Shown here: positions 11,149-23,269 of the stretch, piece by piece
Numbering within the stretch: position 1 is the stretch's first letter
Layout: every line of letters starts with the position of its first letter
Assembly: GCA_011800155.1 (NCBI GenBank)
Contig: CM022369.1
Coordinates: 3,410,001 to 3,474,000 of the forward strand
Length of the DNA stretch: 64,000 nucleotides
Direction: 5' to 3'
Source: Flammulina velutipes
Lineage: Eukaryota; Basidiomycota; Agaricomycetes; Agaricales; Physalacriaceae
The notes under the pieces: model-generated
Told to the model about the DNA's origin: nothing
The model's database searches: none
Seen by the model: only the letters and a program-made list of their open reading frames with translations
Made by a program: the position numbers and the translations under genes

Positions 11149-11367
11149 AACGGCCCACATTGAGCGAGTCGTCTGCACACACTGTCATTTCTCTTTGGCC
11201 CTCGCGTTATTTCGTAGTTATATGTAGGTAGACGAATACAATTTATTTTTTGCGACGAAAAGGTTCCGCCGTGACGTGCGCGTGATGTTCTGCATTTGGC
11301 GTTTGCCGATCAACCACGGTCTGTTGTAGACCACGACTTGCGTGTCCGCCGGATAGCTTGATGCTGA

Positions 11368-13024
11368 ATGTCGAGTGCCATCTACGCGCTTCCCAATGAA
11401 GTCTTCCTCGCTATCATCGCCTATCTTGAGCTAGCCGAAGTCCTCGCATTCCGCCAGGCAAGTCCATACTTTGCTACGCCACTCAGTGAAACGAACTCGC
11501 GTAGACATGCAGGCTTATATACGGGACCATTCGGGACAAACTCGTGTGGCTGCATTTACTGGAGAGGCAGGGGATCCCGCTGCACGCTGATGTGCGCCAC
11601 ACGCCGGTTGGGTTATCGGCGGAGGTTCTGCAGGCGCATGTTCTTGGGGGACACCACGTCGATCGGCTGTGGCTCAAGCAGAGGAGGCATCCGCCTCGCA
11701 AGTTTCGTGCTGCTATGAATGAGCATCTGCTTGGTATGGATCTCTTGGAGGATCGGTGGCTTTTAGTTGTGTATGCCGAGGGGATCCATCTTTGGGATCT
11801 CGATAGTCATGACACGGGCGCTGCGAGTCTGACATTGGATAAAGAAGGCTTGACGTTTTATACGGCCCTCTACGACTCACCGGGACAGAGGATCTTAATT
11901 GCGGCCAAGAAGCATTCGTGCGTTCCGTTCGTTCTTGTTGTGTGTTGAGAAAGCTGAAGTTGGTGATAGGTTTATTAGCCCGTTCGTTACTGTTCTGTAT
12001 CAGGTCTCTACGGATCCAGAGGATCCGCAGGAGTTTAGGTTGCTTTGCAACATGCGGACGCATTCGATGCATGTACCGAGATACATTGATCCTAGGCGGA
12101 ATCTCGTCGTGTCGTCTCATGCGTGTATGGTTGAGCTCTTACATTGGACGGATCCGGACGCGAGCGCGGTGGAATTGCATACGGAGGGTGAAACCCTTGA
12201 AGAGATGGTAGGCACATCTCAACGAATTGCGCTTGATAGGTATTGACATTGAGACAGTATACGGCAATCAATGCGATACGCATTTTCGAGCCGTACATGA
12301 TTGTCTTCAAGACGCGTTCTATCGAGTTGCATCCGCTGCCTGTGCAGTTCCGTGTCGACACGTCTCCGCTTCCTGTACTCAAGCATACGTTCTCGAACAC
12401 GTATAGGAGTTATGACGTTTCCGAGTCGCGCACCGATGGGGAGTATAGTCTACTCGCGTGCGACCTCATTCAAGGACTGTTCCATTATACCATCCACGTC
12501 ACAGTCGATGGTCATCTCCCAACACTCCGCGTACAACTCCGTGGCGTGCACTCTCTCTCGAATTTACTTTATCGCCAATTCCCTGCTTCGCCCTATACGC
12601 TCCTGGAGCCTTCCACGCAGACGTATCACCAACAGTCGAGCGTGGCGTCGTTCAGCCAGTTTGGGCAGCAGGTGAAGAGTCGGGGGTTTGTGAGCGCGTA
12701 TTGTATGGGTGAAAGGGGGTTTAGGGCGGTTTGGATGGAGAGGAGTAGGGAGACGATGCTGAGGGAAGTCGTTGCTGCGAAGCTGGTTTTTGAGGGGGAG
12801 GAGAAAGGGGAAGACGTGCTGGAGGTGTCTAGTATTCATACGGAGATCGTACACGCTATGCGTTCGGTGGATCTTAGAGGTATTGTCGACTTTTCTCCCG
12901 GCGTCCCGTTCTTTGAATGACGTTTCTAGTAGATGATTTGACGCACTGTGCTTTGGGGGAGGCGAGTGGGAAGATCGTGTTGGGGAATCGGACTGGGGAT
13001 ATATTTGTTTTGGATATAGATTAA
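11368..13024 (+). CDS. F-box protein, exons 11368..11457, 11505..11917, 11979..12207, 12258..12879, 12930..13024
   Basis: About 482 residues. The N-terminal F-box is clear: LPNEVFLAIIAYLELAEVL, then RQTCR-L-Y, then DKLVWLHLL, the standard basidiomycete F-box helices that bind Skp1 in SCF ubiquitin ligases. The rest has strands of the propeller-like kind (DRWLLVVYAEGIHLWDLDS, and LGNRTGDIFVLDID at the end), as in other F-box proteins of this group; its substrate is unknown. Intron 1 begins with GC (CAG|GCAAGT, 11458-11504), which puts RQ and TCRLIY together. The last intron (12880-12929) is inferred because the frame otherwise stops at 12918 before the LGN strand. Its acceptor could be 3 nt further on. 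Confidence 0.78.
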
Positions 13025-13164
13025 ATTATTTTACAAAGTTGTGTGTGTGATTTTCCAACGCGCAAGATACTGGAATGGACATTTTCGACGTGAGCGCAGT
13101 GGCGGAAGAAAAATGATCGATCACGTGGCAGTAATTTGGACCTTGCCCTCCCACCATCACTGTC

Positions 13165-15933
13165 ATGCCTCTACCACCGCCTGGACTGCTGGACTTGACC
13201 TTCTACCACCTCGCTCGTCGCCCAGCGTTATCTGGAGAATATCTTGGACAATGCAAGCAACACCCAGCGGCCAGAAGAATGCATCAAGCAGCCTTAGCGT
13301 CCGGCTCGTCGTCTCGGATATCTCTCTATTCGCACCTCAAAACGAAGACCTTGGACCCCACGAAAACCCGTAATAATAAACCCAAAGGCAGACTGGGAGG
13401 CCTGCAAGTCAGGTCAGTGAAGGGCAAGGAAACGCAGACCGCTTCGAACGATATCGCGGTGGACCTGGCGCAACGAGTGCAGCAACTGGCGAAGATAGCG
13501 GAAAATACGGTGCGTAATGCTCTTTTCGCTCTCCGGTACATTTCTGAATAAGGATACAGGCGGCGGTCGTCGCGCAGGATACTTTCGCTTACTCCGAGGA
13601 TGAATTAACTGCTTTGTATCAAGATACCATGGCGGATCCCCTTCCTAACCCGTTGCGAGCGCCTACGTCTGAATTATCGTTGGAGGAGCAAGTGTCGCAG
13701 GACGCTATGACACTGGACGCGGCGTACCACCGACTGCAGGACCAGCTCTCGCGCTCGGACGAAGATTACCTGGACTCTCCGTTCGTACAAACGCTACGTG
13801 CACGGATATCTTCAGAGGCGCGGTCTGCGCCGAAATTCAACGCGGAACTGCACGAACAACCACATCGAATTTTACTCGCTCAGGTCGAGGCGTACCTCCA
13901 ACTCGTAGACCCGAAGGCGTCGCGTCTAGCAGTACCTGTGGTAGTGATGACCTTGGAGGAATGGGAAGCGTTAGTTCGTCTATCAGTGCGTATGTCCGTT
14001 CCGTTGTTCGGATAGTGACTAACTCGACGATAGGTTTATAGCCAAGACGTTCAAGGCGCCGAACTCGCTTTGCAGCTCATGCAGGTATGTCTAGAGTTCT
14101 ATCGTGGATCTCACTTATGATTTTACCAGCGCACAGCCATCCCCGTCACCGAACGATCTGTCAACGGGATTCTCGAACACTACTCAAGGACTGCTCAAAT
14201 ATCCGAATTCGAACGGGTTCTTAGCACCTATGTCGCCGGCCCAGCGACGGAGCGACAAAAGCACCTCCATGTCCGTGTCCACCTTCGAGCGACTCCTCCC
14301 AATACTATACCGAAAACCGCACTCGACGTTCTTCACGCGTATGAAGCGAAGATGAATCTTCCTGCTATCAAAACTTACACCAACGTCATAACCGCTCTTT
14401 TTAGAGTACGCGACTCGATGGCAAATGCCCACGCATGGGATCTCTACACGCACACGCGTTATGTCGCCCATCCCAACCCCGACCCGTTCCTCTACACTAC
14501 CATGATTCGGGCGTGCGCATCCCCTAGCTTCACCGCTCGCTCCGGAGATCCCGAACGCGCGCTGGATTTATGGACGGAAATGACGGTGGACCACAAGCTC
14601 CCACCCACCGTCGCCACATACAATGCTTTAATTCTAGCGTGCGCGCGCTCTGGTCGGAAAAGATACGTCGACGAAGCATACCGCCTCGCCAAGGAGATGC
14701 TCGAATTGTATCAGGACGCCCAGGGCAAACCGACGATGACGCCGGACCAGAGGACGTTCTATGCGTTATTGGAGGGTGCGAAGAGGATTGGGGATCTTGT
14801 TAGGGCGCGGTGGATCCTTGCCAAGTTGAGCAGCATCATGGCTCAAAGTGGAAGTCCAGAGATTTGCATTGACGAAGAGGTGATGATGCATGTTTTGCAT
14901 ACCTACACCACCTACGACCCGCCGTTTACGCGCAATCTCGCCCCGATGAAGGAGGGGGGAACACAGGAGGACCGTCCGAGTGCGGAGCAATCTTCGTCTA
15001 CGAACGTCGTCGACCCACCCTCGGGGGCTTCGCCGAGTTTCGCCCATGTACCTCCTCAGAGCCGTTCGGAGGTTCTCGCGGAAGTCGATGCGCTGTTCTA
15101 TCGATGTATCGCGGAGAGCGCGGCGGTACGGAATTCCGACTCGGCTTTTGACAGCACGTTGAGCTTTGGGAATGTGAAGATGTCGACGCGTGTGGTTAAT
15201 TCGTACCTTTCTGTGCATTATAAGCATGGGAAGTTGGCGGATTCGCGGGTGTTGTGGAGGCGTGTGTTTGGGGAGGCGGGGGTGGAGAGGAATGCGAGGA
15301 CATTTAGGGAGGCATTGGAGAAGTGCATGTTGGCGAAGAGGTATGAGAGGGACGAGGCGCTGGAGTTTGGGAGGGAGGTGTTCGCTGCGTATATTGCGTA
15401 TGAAAAGAGTGGGAAGGAGGAGGTGGATGCGAGGACGATTGAGAAGGTGCATGTTGCGTACATCCGGCTCCTCGCGCTGTATGTTGTTTCTACTCTGTCT
15501 TTGTTTTGCCTTGAGCTGATATCGTGCTCATAGGACTGATAACCTGCGAGAGGCCGTTGCCCACATCAAAGTCTTCATGGCCAAGTATCCTCCGAACGCT
15601 GTGCGCCAGCATCCTCGTAAACCAGCTATGCGCTCAACGCGGACGTCGTTGTACGCTACGCGCCCGCTCGTGCGCATGTCGTCTACGCCGGAGACGCCGG
15701 ATAGCTACGTCCCTCCGCTGTTGATGTTCCGCGATTTGGACGTGGTGCACCATCGATGTGTGCATAAGGGATATGGGGATGGGATTGCGTATGTGAAGTA
15801 CGTGTGTTCGGCATATGAGTGGGCTATGCGTGTTAGGAGGGATAATGCGTTTAAGGCGAGGCCGGTTACGGAGAAGGGAGATGAGGTGCCGGAGTTGGAG
15901 GAGGAGCAGGGGGTGGGGCAGGAATGGGTTTGA
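13165..15933 (+). CDS. Pentatricopeptide-repeat protein, exons 13165..13509, 13560..13985, 14034..14084, 14130..15478, 15534..15933
   Basis: Five exons in phase give 856 residues. PPR units are visible from about residue 340: KTYTNVITAL, then PDPFLYTTMIRACA, then PTVATYNALILACARSG, then TPDQRTFYALLEGAKRIGD, each about 35 residues apart and predicted as paired helices. The N-terminus is rich in Arg, Ser, Ala and Leu with no acidic residue in the first 20, as expected of a mitochondrial presequence. PPR proteins bind organellar RNA; the target is not predictable here. The very small exon 3 (51 nt) has good splice sites on both sides. It is separated from the F-box gene by 140 bp in the same direction. 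Confidence 0.85.
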
Positions 15934-16256
15934 AAGTTAAAAGTATATATTGCTTAATTTACGGCTCGTAGAGGCGAGTACAATTATTGGCTACACCATT
16001 TAGACCAATAGGGGGGAATTGGAGGGCGGACAATAGAGGCTGTAGACTAGGTACGCTGGTTGGAGGGCGCCAGTGGCACACTAACGGCAGCCAAGCCCGC
16101 ATTGTTCATTTGCCATATCGTTGCTCAAATCTGGGAATACTGGTCGAGATGATTACTTCTCCAAAGCGGTTCATGGTGGGTTTGGTGGCGCAAATAAGCA
16201 ATCCGATTATCTTTACAGGATACACAGAATGCAATAAGGAGTAGTGTCTGAGTACC
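15934..16256. other. Intergenic, convergent genes
   Basis: Lies between the PPR stop and the end of the minus-strand hypothetical gene. Nothing recognisable was seen. Confidence 0.5.
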
Positions 16257-16649
16257 TCAGTATACCCGAGTTGAAATTACAGTGAAGCGCACCAATGATG
16301 TATACTCCATGTCCTCGTAGCCTATATCCAACGTTACATCTCCGACGTCGGCCTTGATTTTTACGACCATCTTCCATGGTATGAGAACATGCCCAACGAA
16401 GCGTCCGTCTGGCGCCTCAAGCTTCAGTGCGACCGTTTCTTCTCCAATCGCGTACAGGCCAACCGTCCGCTCTAGACGATAGTCTTCGGTATTCACTAGG
16501 ACGATGTTGAGAGGTTGGTCTGTGCCAGCATATTTACCAAGAAAGATGTGATTATACGTCGTGCATACGCGTAGATTACATCGTAGAAGAGGCCGTAGTC
16601 GCTGCCATCGTGGTTGTAGGTCAAGGAGAGCTCGGCATGTGCCGGTCAC
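16257..16649 (-). CDS. Hypothetical protein, start uncertain
   Basis: An open frame of 130 residues with a beta-rich C-terminal half (LNIVLVNTEDYRLERTVGLY, then VALKLEAPDGRFVGHVLIPW, then VTLDIGYEDMEYTSLVRFTV). It could be a lectin-like or other beta-sandwich protein, but no family motif is visible. The first 30 codons look less natural, and a better reading (YNHDGSDYGLFYD) exists in a neighbouring frame just upstream of 16560. The true gene therefore probably has an intron or further exon near 16560-16690 that I could not place. Confidence 0.4.
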   Translation of the reverse strand: MTGTCRALLDLQPRWQRLRPLLRCNLRVCTTYNHIFLGKYAGTDQPLNIVLVNTEDYRLERTVGLYAIGEETVALKLEAPDGRFVGHVLIPWKMVVKIKADVGDVTLDIGYEDMEYTSLVRFTVISTRVY

Positions 16650-16963
16650 ATCTTGTCTCGTAACTTTTCGATTTCTTGGGCCATAGGACGAGCTAGCTTG
16701 ACGCGTAATGAACTGATATATCCACCAGAACAGAATGCTCTATCCGAGCACAATAACCGTCGTCAAGCCTCTTCTGGGAACAATAACCGCGCTTGTTTCG
16801 ATCTCTTCTCGTTGTCTTGGGAGTGTACACAGAGATCAGCGTCTCATGAATTACAAGAGCCTATTGTTGCCTACGTTGATGTGCGCCACGTCCGGTCCTT
16901 GTTTTCTGTACTGTCGTGGCTATTCTTCTTCTCTGGTAACAAACGACCTTGTCCTCAGCATAT

Positions 16964-16970
16964 TATAAAA
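16964..16970 (+). promoter_or_regulatory. TATA box
   Basis: TATAAAA 69 bp before the ATG at 17039. The rest of 16650-16963 shows no gene. Confidence 0.6.
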
Positions 16971-17038
16971 GCTCGATCTTTAGTACTGGAAGGACAAGCA
17001 ACTACTTTCTTCCATTTCATTTCACTATTTCGACTATC

Positions 17039-18839
17039 ATGTCTAGCCACTACCGTCCCAGGGATATGGCTCTAATCCCGTCTCAAATGCAGATCACACA
17101 TTACCCTGCTTCGCTTTCTCAGTCTTGGAGTAAGGTACGTCTGCTTTTACCATATCTGATCAGACGTTAAGCAACTTCGCATTCCTCAGCTCGTCAGCGA
17201 TGTGAGCTGGGCGCTTAGGGAACGAGACGCCGACGAAATACCTGAAGCGGTGCTCGAACGTTACCTCTTGCATTTCGGCCTGCGACTATCAGCATCTGCA
17301 TACCTTACAGGTAACTTGGTACGCGAGGCCGAGCGCTACAGCATTAACTGGACGAAGATGAGCTGGAGGCAAAGCAACACCCTTACACTGTCAAGGCACT
17401 TGAACAGCTATTCAACCACTTTCGGGCAGATAAATGGCGCTTCCACGGCTGGTGTGTCGGACGGATTTCTTTATCATGTCTGGCAGCCTTATTGGGGAGG
17501 CAAAGTGACTATTAACTATGCCCGCATCTCTTCGAGGCGCATGGGCAGAGGGAGGCAAAGTCTTTCGACTGCTGTCCTACTTGATCACCGCGGAGACAGG
17601 ATCTCGAATTGTATACTTTCAGTGGCGTTCGACCGACGTCGAGGTTATATGCTTGTTCTTGAATAGTTCGTCTTTTTCCCGGCTTCATCTAATTTATGTG
17701 TGCTCATTGTGACTCCAAGCACCATTGACTCTCGTCCCGGACGGGTTTTGGTTTATCGTCTCGGGAATCCTAACATCCCGACGTCGAGCTTAAAGGCCGA
17801 ATATGATCTTCCCATGCCGCAACCGCAACACATGAGCCCAGTAAATCTCAGGATGCAGGCCGTGAACGGCACCCTAGTCATCCTCTGCGAATTACTCAAC
17901 AGAAAGGACAACTCTCTCGTGTTAATGAGGTACCTGAACGGAACAAATGACTATCTCTTACATGTTGGTATTCTTCTTACTTTTCACACGGATTTCTAAC
18001 GAATACACTGCACAGTACACGCCAACCCAGGCTCCCATCTCATTCTATTTTGTCAACGAAACGGACATCCTCATCCTAGAGCGAGCACCACCACCGCTTA
18101 GACCCGGCCAAACTCAACTTCACCTCAAACTCCTCCGGGTCCACCTAAAGAAATCCTGCACCGTTCGAACCCTCCGAGTGCCCCCCGACCTCGAAGCCGC
18201 CTCTTCCTGGGCAACCGGCACGCCAGTCTCCAGCATCCGCTTCGTCGAGAACGTCAACGTTCCCGTTATCCACACATCCAACAGGGACATGCTCCACGAG
18301 AACGGAGATTACTTCGGGAACTGGGAGGGCGCGCCTGTGGGGTTCAAGTTTGGAAACGGGGACGAGGGGGACCCGGCTTTTAATCGGGTTTATGTGGTGA
18401 AGCAGGCGGAGTTGATGAGCAGCGCTCCGAGGCCGTTGGTGAAGGCAGCGGCGCCTGGGGGGCAGATGCATTTCATGAATGGGATGAAGCTTGTATCGGT
18501 GACGTTACCTGACGAGGGCTCGGGGCAGGTGCCGATGATTCGTGTGGAGGATTATACGGATGGGATTGGGAATTATGTGGGGTTGAGGGACTTGCCATCG
18601 ACGGCGGAAACGCGACATGATATGGATGGGAGATGGATCACGACTGTCTTGTCTCAAGGGAGGGAGAATGTCGTGTCGACGACGGTTGTTATCAATAAGG
18701 CGGACCATATTTCTGTGTCGGAGGATGCGATCGTCCTTTGGTTTGTGAGTTTTCTCTCCTAATTTTGCGGGTTCGTTTTCAGTGCTGATGCTTTTCTGAA
18801 GCGCAGAAGAGACTATACGAAGCCCAATTTGAGGCATGA
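17039..18839 (+). CDS. F-box-type propeller-like protein without a clear F-box, exons 17039..17134, 17190..17665, 17720..17963, 18016..18744, 18807..18839
   Basis: Five exons in phase give about 525 residues. There is no convincing F-box, but the body follows the layout of the group's F-box/propeller proteins: successive strands such as ILSVAFDRRRGYMLVLE, RPGRVLVYRL, LVILCEL, ISFYFVNETDILILE, then a variable region and a final strand before a short C-terminus. Intron 2 (17666-17719, GTTCGT...CCAAG) was chosen because it joins LVLE to YTIDSRPGRV in phase. Whether exon 2 is in a single frame around 17500-17600 is less certain, since a second open frame overlaps there. It may be a divergent or F-box-less family member. 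Confidence 0.6.
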
Positions 18840-19034
18840 TTCACTTCCCGAGGAACTTACGGCGGAGATGTACTCGTTCTAGTTGTGGTGACATGGTTTA
18901 TTTCCCTTTTTTGTTCCTATCCTTGTAGCTCATGATTGGAATCCCACGATATCAAGCAATACTCATGTGCAGATCAAGCGTTCGATAATGTACAACTACA
19001 AGTCGTATGAAACCTGGACGACAACAGAGTATAA

Positions 19035-19418
19035 TCACCCTTGGAGAATCGTTCCTTCCTTGCATCTGAGAAGGACGCCTCGGAATTCTTCGCTCATCTC
19101 TTTTATCTCCTCCCCTTCAGATTCTGGACCTCCTAGAAGTGGAACGAGTATCTCGAACAACGATGCCAGGATTCTCGCTTCGTCCGGGTAAATGACTATG
19201 TTGTTGTCTGGCATCTTCATCAGGATGTACACCCCTCTCATTCCTACTCTTTCCAGCTCGACGGGACAATGGAGGAGGGCGTAGATGATAGACGAGTTGT
19301 ACGAGTTGTCCATTATCTCGTCGATGTTGAGACCACCGTGCATGCTAGGGAGACCACCGCTGCTGGCTCCAAATAGACTCATATTTATGAACCTGGTGTT
19401 ACGCTCGTTGGCGAACAT
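19035..19418 (-). CDS. Small hypothetical protein
   Basis: 127 residues without an intron (115 if the internal Met, MSLFGASSGG, is the start). It contains a Gly/Ser-rich head, a middle part ALLHCPVELERVGMRGVYIL and an acidic C-terminal helix. No family is recognised. It lies convergent to the upstream gene and divergent from the macro-domain gene, whose start is 112 bp away. The reading frame could be chance, although its composition looks coding. Confidence 0.45.
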   Translation of the reverse strand: MFANERNTRFINMSLFGASSGGLPSMHGGLNIDEIMDNSYNSSIIYALLHCPVELERVGMRGVYILMKMPDNNIVIYPDEARILASLFEILVPLLGGPESEGEEIKEMSEEFRGVLLRCKEGTILQG

Positions 19419-19530
19419 GAGGTTTCCGGCATCTCCTTTGGCTCGTTTGAGACCGACGAACGGAGCGATCGGCGGGTATACTACAGATGTCGGCCCGCTT
19501 TCCGATCGTTATTTGACACAGACGACGATC

Positions 19531-20300
19531 ATGTCGAATGTTCAATTCATATTCTTCGACCATCCGATAGCAGCACCGATTCACGAACATTGGAGGAAAT
19601 TCATACTCGAGCTGCTTCCAGAGGCAGCTCGTGGTCGCGTCTCTGTCATAGAGGGCGCTTTTGTGGACATCCGAGGCTCTAGCGCAGATTTCGACTGTCT
19701 TGTATCTCCTGCGAACTCGTACGGGCTCATGGATGGCGGGTGAGTAGTCATATTCTACCCTTTGACCTCGGCCTGATCAGTTATGGATATAGGCTTGACG
19801 CTGTATTCTCAAGAGCGTTCTCAGGCAGCGGAGACGACCTCGAACTCTCCCGCGTCGTACAAGCCGTCCTTGCAGAGAAATACTTTGGCTTTGCCCCTCC
19901 CACAACGTGTACACTCGTCCCCATTCCAAAGCGACTACAGAACCCGCAATACCCCAAGTGCGAGGTCCTAGCTGTGTCCCCGACGATGCGAGTCCCGACC
20001 AACATGCAGTGGCATGAAGATCTTGCATACAACGCTATGTGGGCGTTGCTTGTCGAGATCGAGCATTGGAATCAGAACGCGAGCGACTCGGAGAAGATTG
20101 TCAAGGTCGCGACGGCTGGTTTTGCAACGGGTATTGGGATGTATGACAAGGAGCGGTGTGCACGGCAGATGGTACTTGCCCTCAAGCATTTTTTGGAGGT
20201 ACGAAGTGAGGAGGGCAAGGCGAGGCTGGCGGATAGGACATGGATGACTGATTGGGATAACATAACTCCGAACGCTGTCGAGGTTACTTGGGATGATTAA
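19531..20300 (+). CDS. Macro-domain protein, exons 19531..19739, 19793..20300
   Basis: 238 residues. Exon 1 ends in CLVSPANSYGLMDGG, the macro-domain loop that binds the ADP-ribose adenine and ribose (usual form NAANxxGxxGGG). The 53 nt intron (19740-19792, GTGAGT...TAG) falls inside the Gly run and restores it in phase. Exon 2 continues with LDAVFSRAFS, then VLAEKYFG and VLAVSPTMRVP strands and an AMWALLVEI helix. Such proteins read or remove ADP-ribose from proteins or nucleic acid, or process ADP-ribose 1''-phosphate. Which of these applies cannot be told from sequence. The usual second glycine-rich loop is represented by TAGFATGIG (about residue 190). Confidence 0.75.
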
Positions 20301-20417
20301 ATTTCAGGCCATATTTGGGATTCAAATGGGATTCGAACGTGCCAGCTGCCAACTGAGGGTGATGATGATGACGCGGACGCATGACACGATGCTTCTTGCT
20401 TTTCTTCTTTGATCATC

Positions 20418-22452
20418 ATGTCTTTGTCTGGCACCTTGGACGCAAAGGTAAGTGCCACTCCTTTTAAGATACCAACCTAACCTGAAATCCCAGCTACAAC
20501 TTCTGTCAGACTCTAGCTCAAAAGAAGACATCCATTGCGCGCTGTCGATTCTAGATAACCACACCGAACCATTCTCTGCATCGTTCTTTGACTATGTCAT
20601 TCATCCAATCCTTCGTCATCACTTCAATCCTTCGAGATGCCCCGTTGACGGCGACGACCTTGACCAATGGTCCGACAAGCTCCACATCTTTGGTTACTGC
20701 TGCAATTGGCTTTCCCGTGATGCCGACAGAACATCTTCCACCATTGTCCTGGACGTATGGCCTGGCTTCAACAAATACGCCCATTTTCTTCTAGACATAT
20801 ACATTCAGCGGGAGGACGTGCCTATCGATCTTTCACCACTCATACAGGGCATGAGCGCTATCTATAGACGCGCTCCAGAGCTCATCTCTACTCGTCCATT
20901 GCTCGGTGATTTGGTTGTTCGCGGCCATTTCGTTTTCATTCAGCGAATTGTACGTGCTGGAACCGGAGACGATTTCAAAGCCCTCATCTTCATAAAATTG
21001 TGGAGTCAAATTTTTCATGAAACTTTCGACGCGGCTCGAAGCAATCCTGCTCTACGCGAGGTCTTGACGTCAAACACTTCCAGTATCGCCAAAGCCGGTG
21101 TTTCAGCCTTGTCGCGTGCAGCTATTGTTGCTCAACCCAATCTTATCATCCTTCGCGACGAGCTGCATAATATACACGATCTAGCATCTCTGCCACAATT
21201 CCGCTACGACCTCTTTCAATGCCGCATCATCTATTGGTGTATGCACATTATCTGGCGCGTTATCAAAATCCTACAACGTTCTACTACCTCTAGTATCCCT
21301 CTCAACGACCTAGCGACGATCATTCACCTATCACTATCGTATATCCATGCGGCGCTCGGATATTTCAGCCTCGATGTGCTTCGGGAGGCGCTTCGATCGC
21401 GACTTTTCGAGGCCATTCTCATCCTCGACCCACTCCTGTTCTCTCAAGACGAACAGACTCCCAGTGACCAACGAGATCCCGAGGACCGTGTCACGCTCAC
21501 TACATCCATCCGACACTTGTTCCACACAATCCAGCCCTACGCCATCTACAAGGACATCCTCAGGCCCTTGAAGCGTTTCTTAGATGAATCCCGTTTCCGA
21601 TCTCTTTGGCTCGCAGATATCGAAAACTGTGGATGTGGCAATGGGAATCTTCACCGGACACTGTCATTGATGGAGGCTGTCGACGAGTTGTACGAGGCAA
21701 GCCTACAGCATGGAAATGCAGGCAAACATATTTGCTGCAGCCCAAAAGTGAGTGATCAGCCTATCTTGCCTTGTGAACGCGACCAACATCCCGTTACAGT
21801 GCCCCGATTTCAACTATGGTCTTATTGTCAAAGAGGTTGGACGCTGTCGAGAGTGTTCCCGTTGCCGCCAAGTTACATACTGTAGCCGCGTGTGTCAGCG
21901 CACAGATTGGAAGCGGCACCGCGAATCATGTAGTGGAATGTGCACCAAAGCACTAGAATACACCGAAGGTCAGCTATTACACATCCCTTATGATCCTAAC
22001 CAAGTTCGAAAATAGCCATGAAAACGGGCGATCCTTACACAACAAATAACCTACGCGTCAAAGAGATCGGGTTCTTCTACTTTCTCGCAACACGCATTCT
22101 GGAGCACAACGCTGACGTCATCCGTGCGCATTTCGTCGCGGTTGACGAGACGTCGTATCTGAACGAAGGCGTTACAATCACGATCAACGTAAACGAACGT
22201 CCAACTGCCAGTGAAGCCATATCGTTTGCCCCGACGACCTCGAGCCACCAGGCGGTGGAGAAAGACGAGAGGTTTGTTAGGATCACAGCGCAGTTTAGGT
22301 TCATGTCCAGCCAGATTCTGTGGAGCTGTTATTATGGGATTGTGGTGCTTCCGGAGTTGGGAGAGAGTGTTCCAGCAACGGTGTCTCCGAGAATCAAGAT
22401 AGGGAAGTCGGCCTTGTACGAGTTTCCGTTAGGTGGATGGTGGCTGGATTGA
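20418..22452 (+). CDS. MYND-type zinc-finger protein, exons 20418..20447, 20494..21747, 21800..21968, 22016..22452
   Basis: Four exons in phase give 629 residues. The first is only 10 codons. A long helical region of about 420 residues precedes the MYND finger, which is encoded by exon 3: an early CPDFNYG, then C-x2-C-x2-C, then YCSRVCQRTDW, His and Cys, the full zinc-ligand set for a protein-protein contact domain. Exon 4 (GDPYTTNNLRVKEIGFFYFL, then VTITINVNERP) matches the C-terminal part usual in Agaricomycete MYND proteins. Intron 3 uses GTCAGC at 21969, since reading on would stop at 22013. Pieces of this gene recur at about 30480-30560 and 33600-34090 inside the Y cluster. Confidence 0.8.
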
Positions 22453-23159
22453 TAATTGGTAGACTTGGACAACCGTAAACTCATATTAACGAGAATTTCT
22501 TGGAGGTTTTGGATGCGGGATTTGTGGCGCACTGCCATTGTGGACTTGGACTCGGAGCCGGCGTGCGCGACTGCTGTATTCGTGAGGATTCCTAGGAGGT
22601 CTAGGCGCTGTCGGAAAAGTGTTTTATTGCCTTCGGAGATGGTTCCCTATTCGGATGGGTCGATTTCTTGAGAGACTTCGAGGTGTTCTCAGTGCCGGCG
22701 AAGGCGAGCGAACGACATGCCAAGAATAATATATGCAGATGAGGATTTATAGCACGTAAGGAACTTCGGTGTTCGTTACCTACTATACTGCTAAGACATG
22801 CTACTAAGAAAATCCAAATGGTATTTGGAGATGGTGATGGTTAACGACCATTGAGAATAATACTACGAGTCGGTGGCGATGCGCACTCACGAAAAAATCC
22901 GAGCTACACTGCATTGTAGAACAACAATCGTCAAGGAATTGCCCAAGATCATGGAGCACAGCCCCACGATAACTTGCACGATATTGATCTGCCAGCAACG
23001 GTTGTTTTGTTATCGATCGTCCTGTGGCGAGAAGACCGATGGCGCAAATCCATCCTAGTTGTCATCACAATTACAATTATAAGGCATGAGGTAACTGTAT
23101 GGAACAATGTCATGATAGTTCTAGATGAGATATATCATATACCTAAGAACATATAATGC
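22453..23159. other. Spacer between MYND gene and Y1
   Basis: No gene seen. Parts of it (22560-22700) have counterparts at 30600-30830, in the spacer before Y3, in line with tandem duplication of the whole MYND-Y unit. Confidence 0.5.
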
Positions 23160-23184
23160 TGCAGCGCACTACGGTACTATTTAA
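23160..23184 (+). promoter_or_regulatory. Core promoter of Y1
   Basis: GCACTACGGTACTATTTAA; TATTTAA lies 92 bp before the ATG. The same block precedes Y2 and Y3, and in altered form Y4. Confidence 0.6.
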
Positions 23185-23269
23185 CAACATGTATGAATCT
23201 AAAGTGTTCCATAAATCCTTCATTTGACAATCCAGCCGGCCTGGGATTCTTCGCATTCGTCTTGACTCT

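Noticed and set aside
20320..20365. GGGATTCGAAC, resembling the T-loop of a tRNA on the minus strand
   Set aside because: The flanking stems do not pair and no acceptor or anticodon arm can be built.
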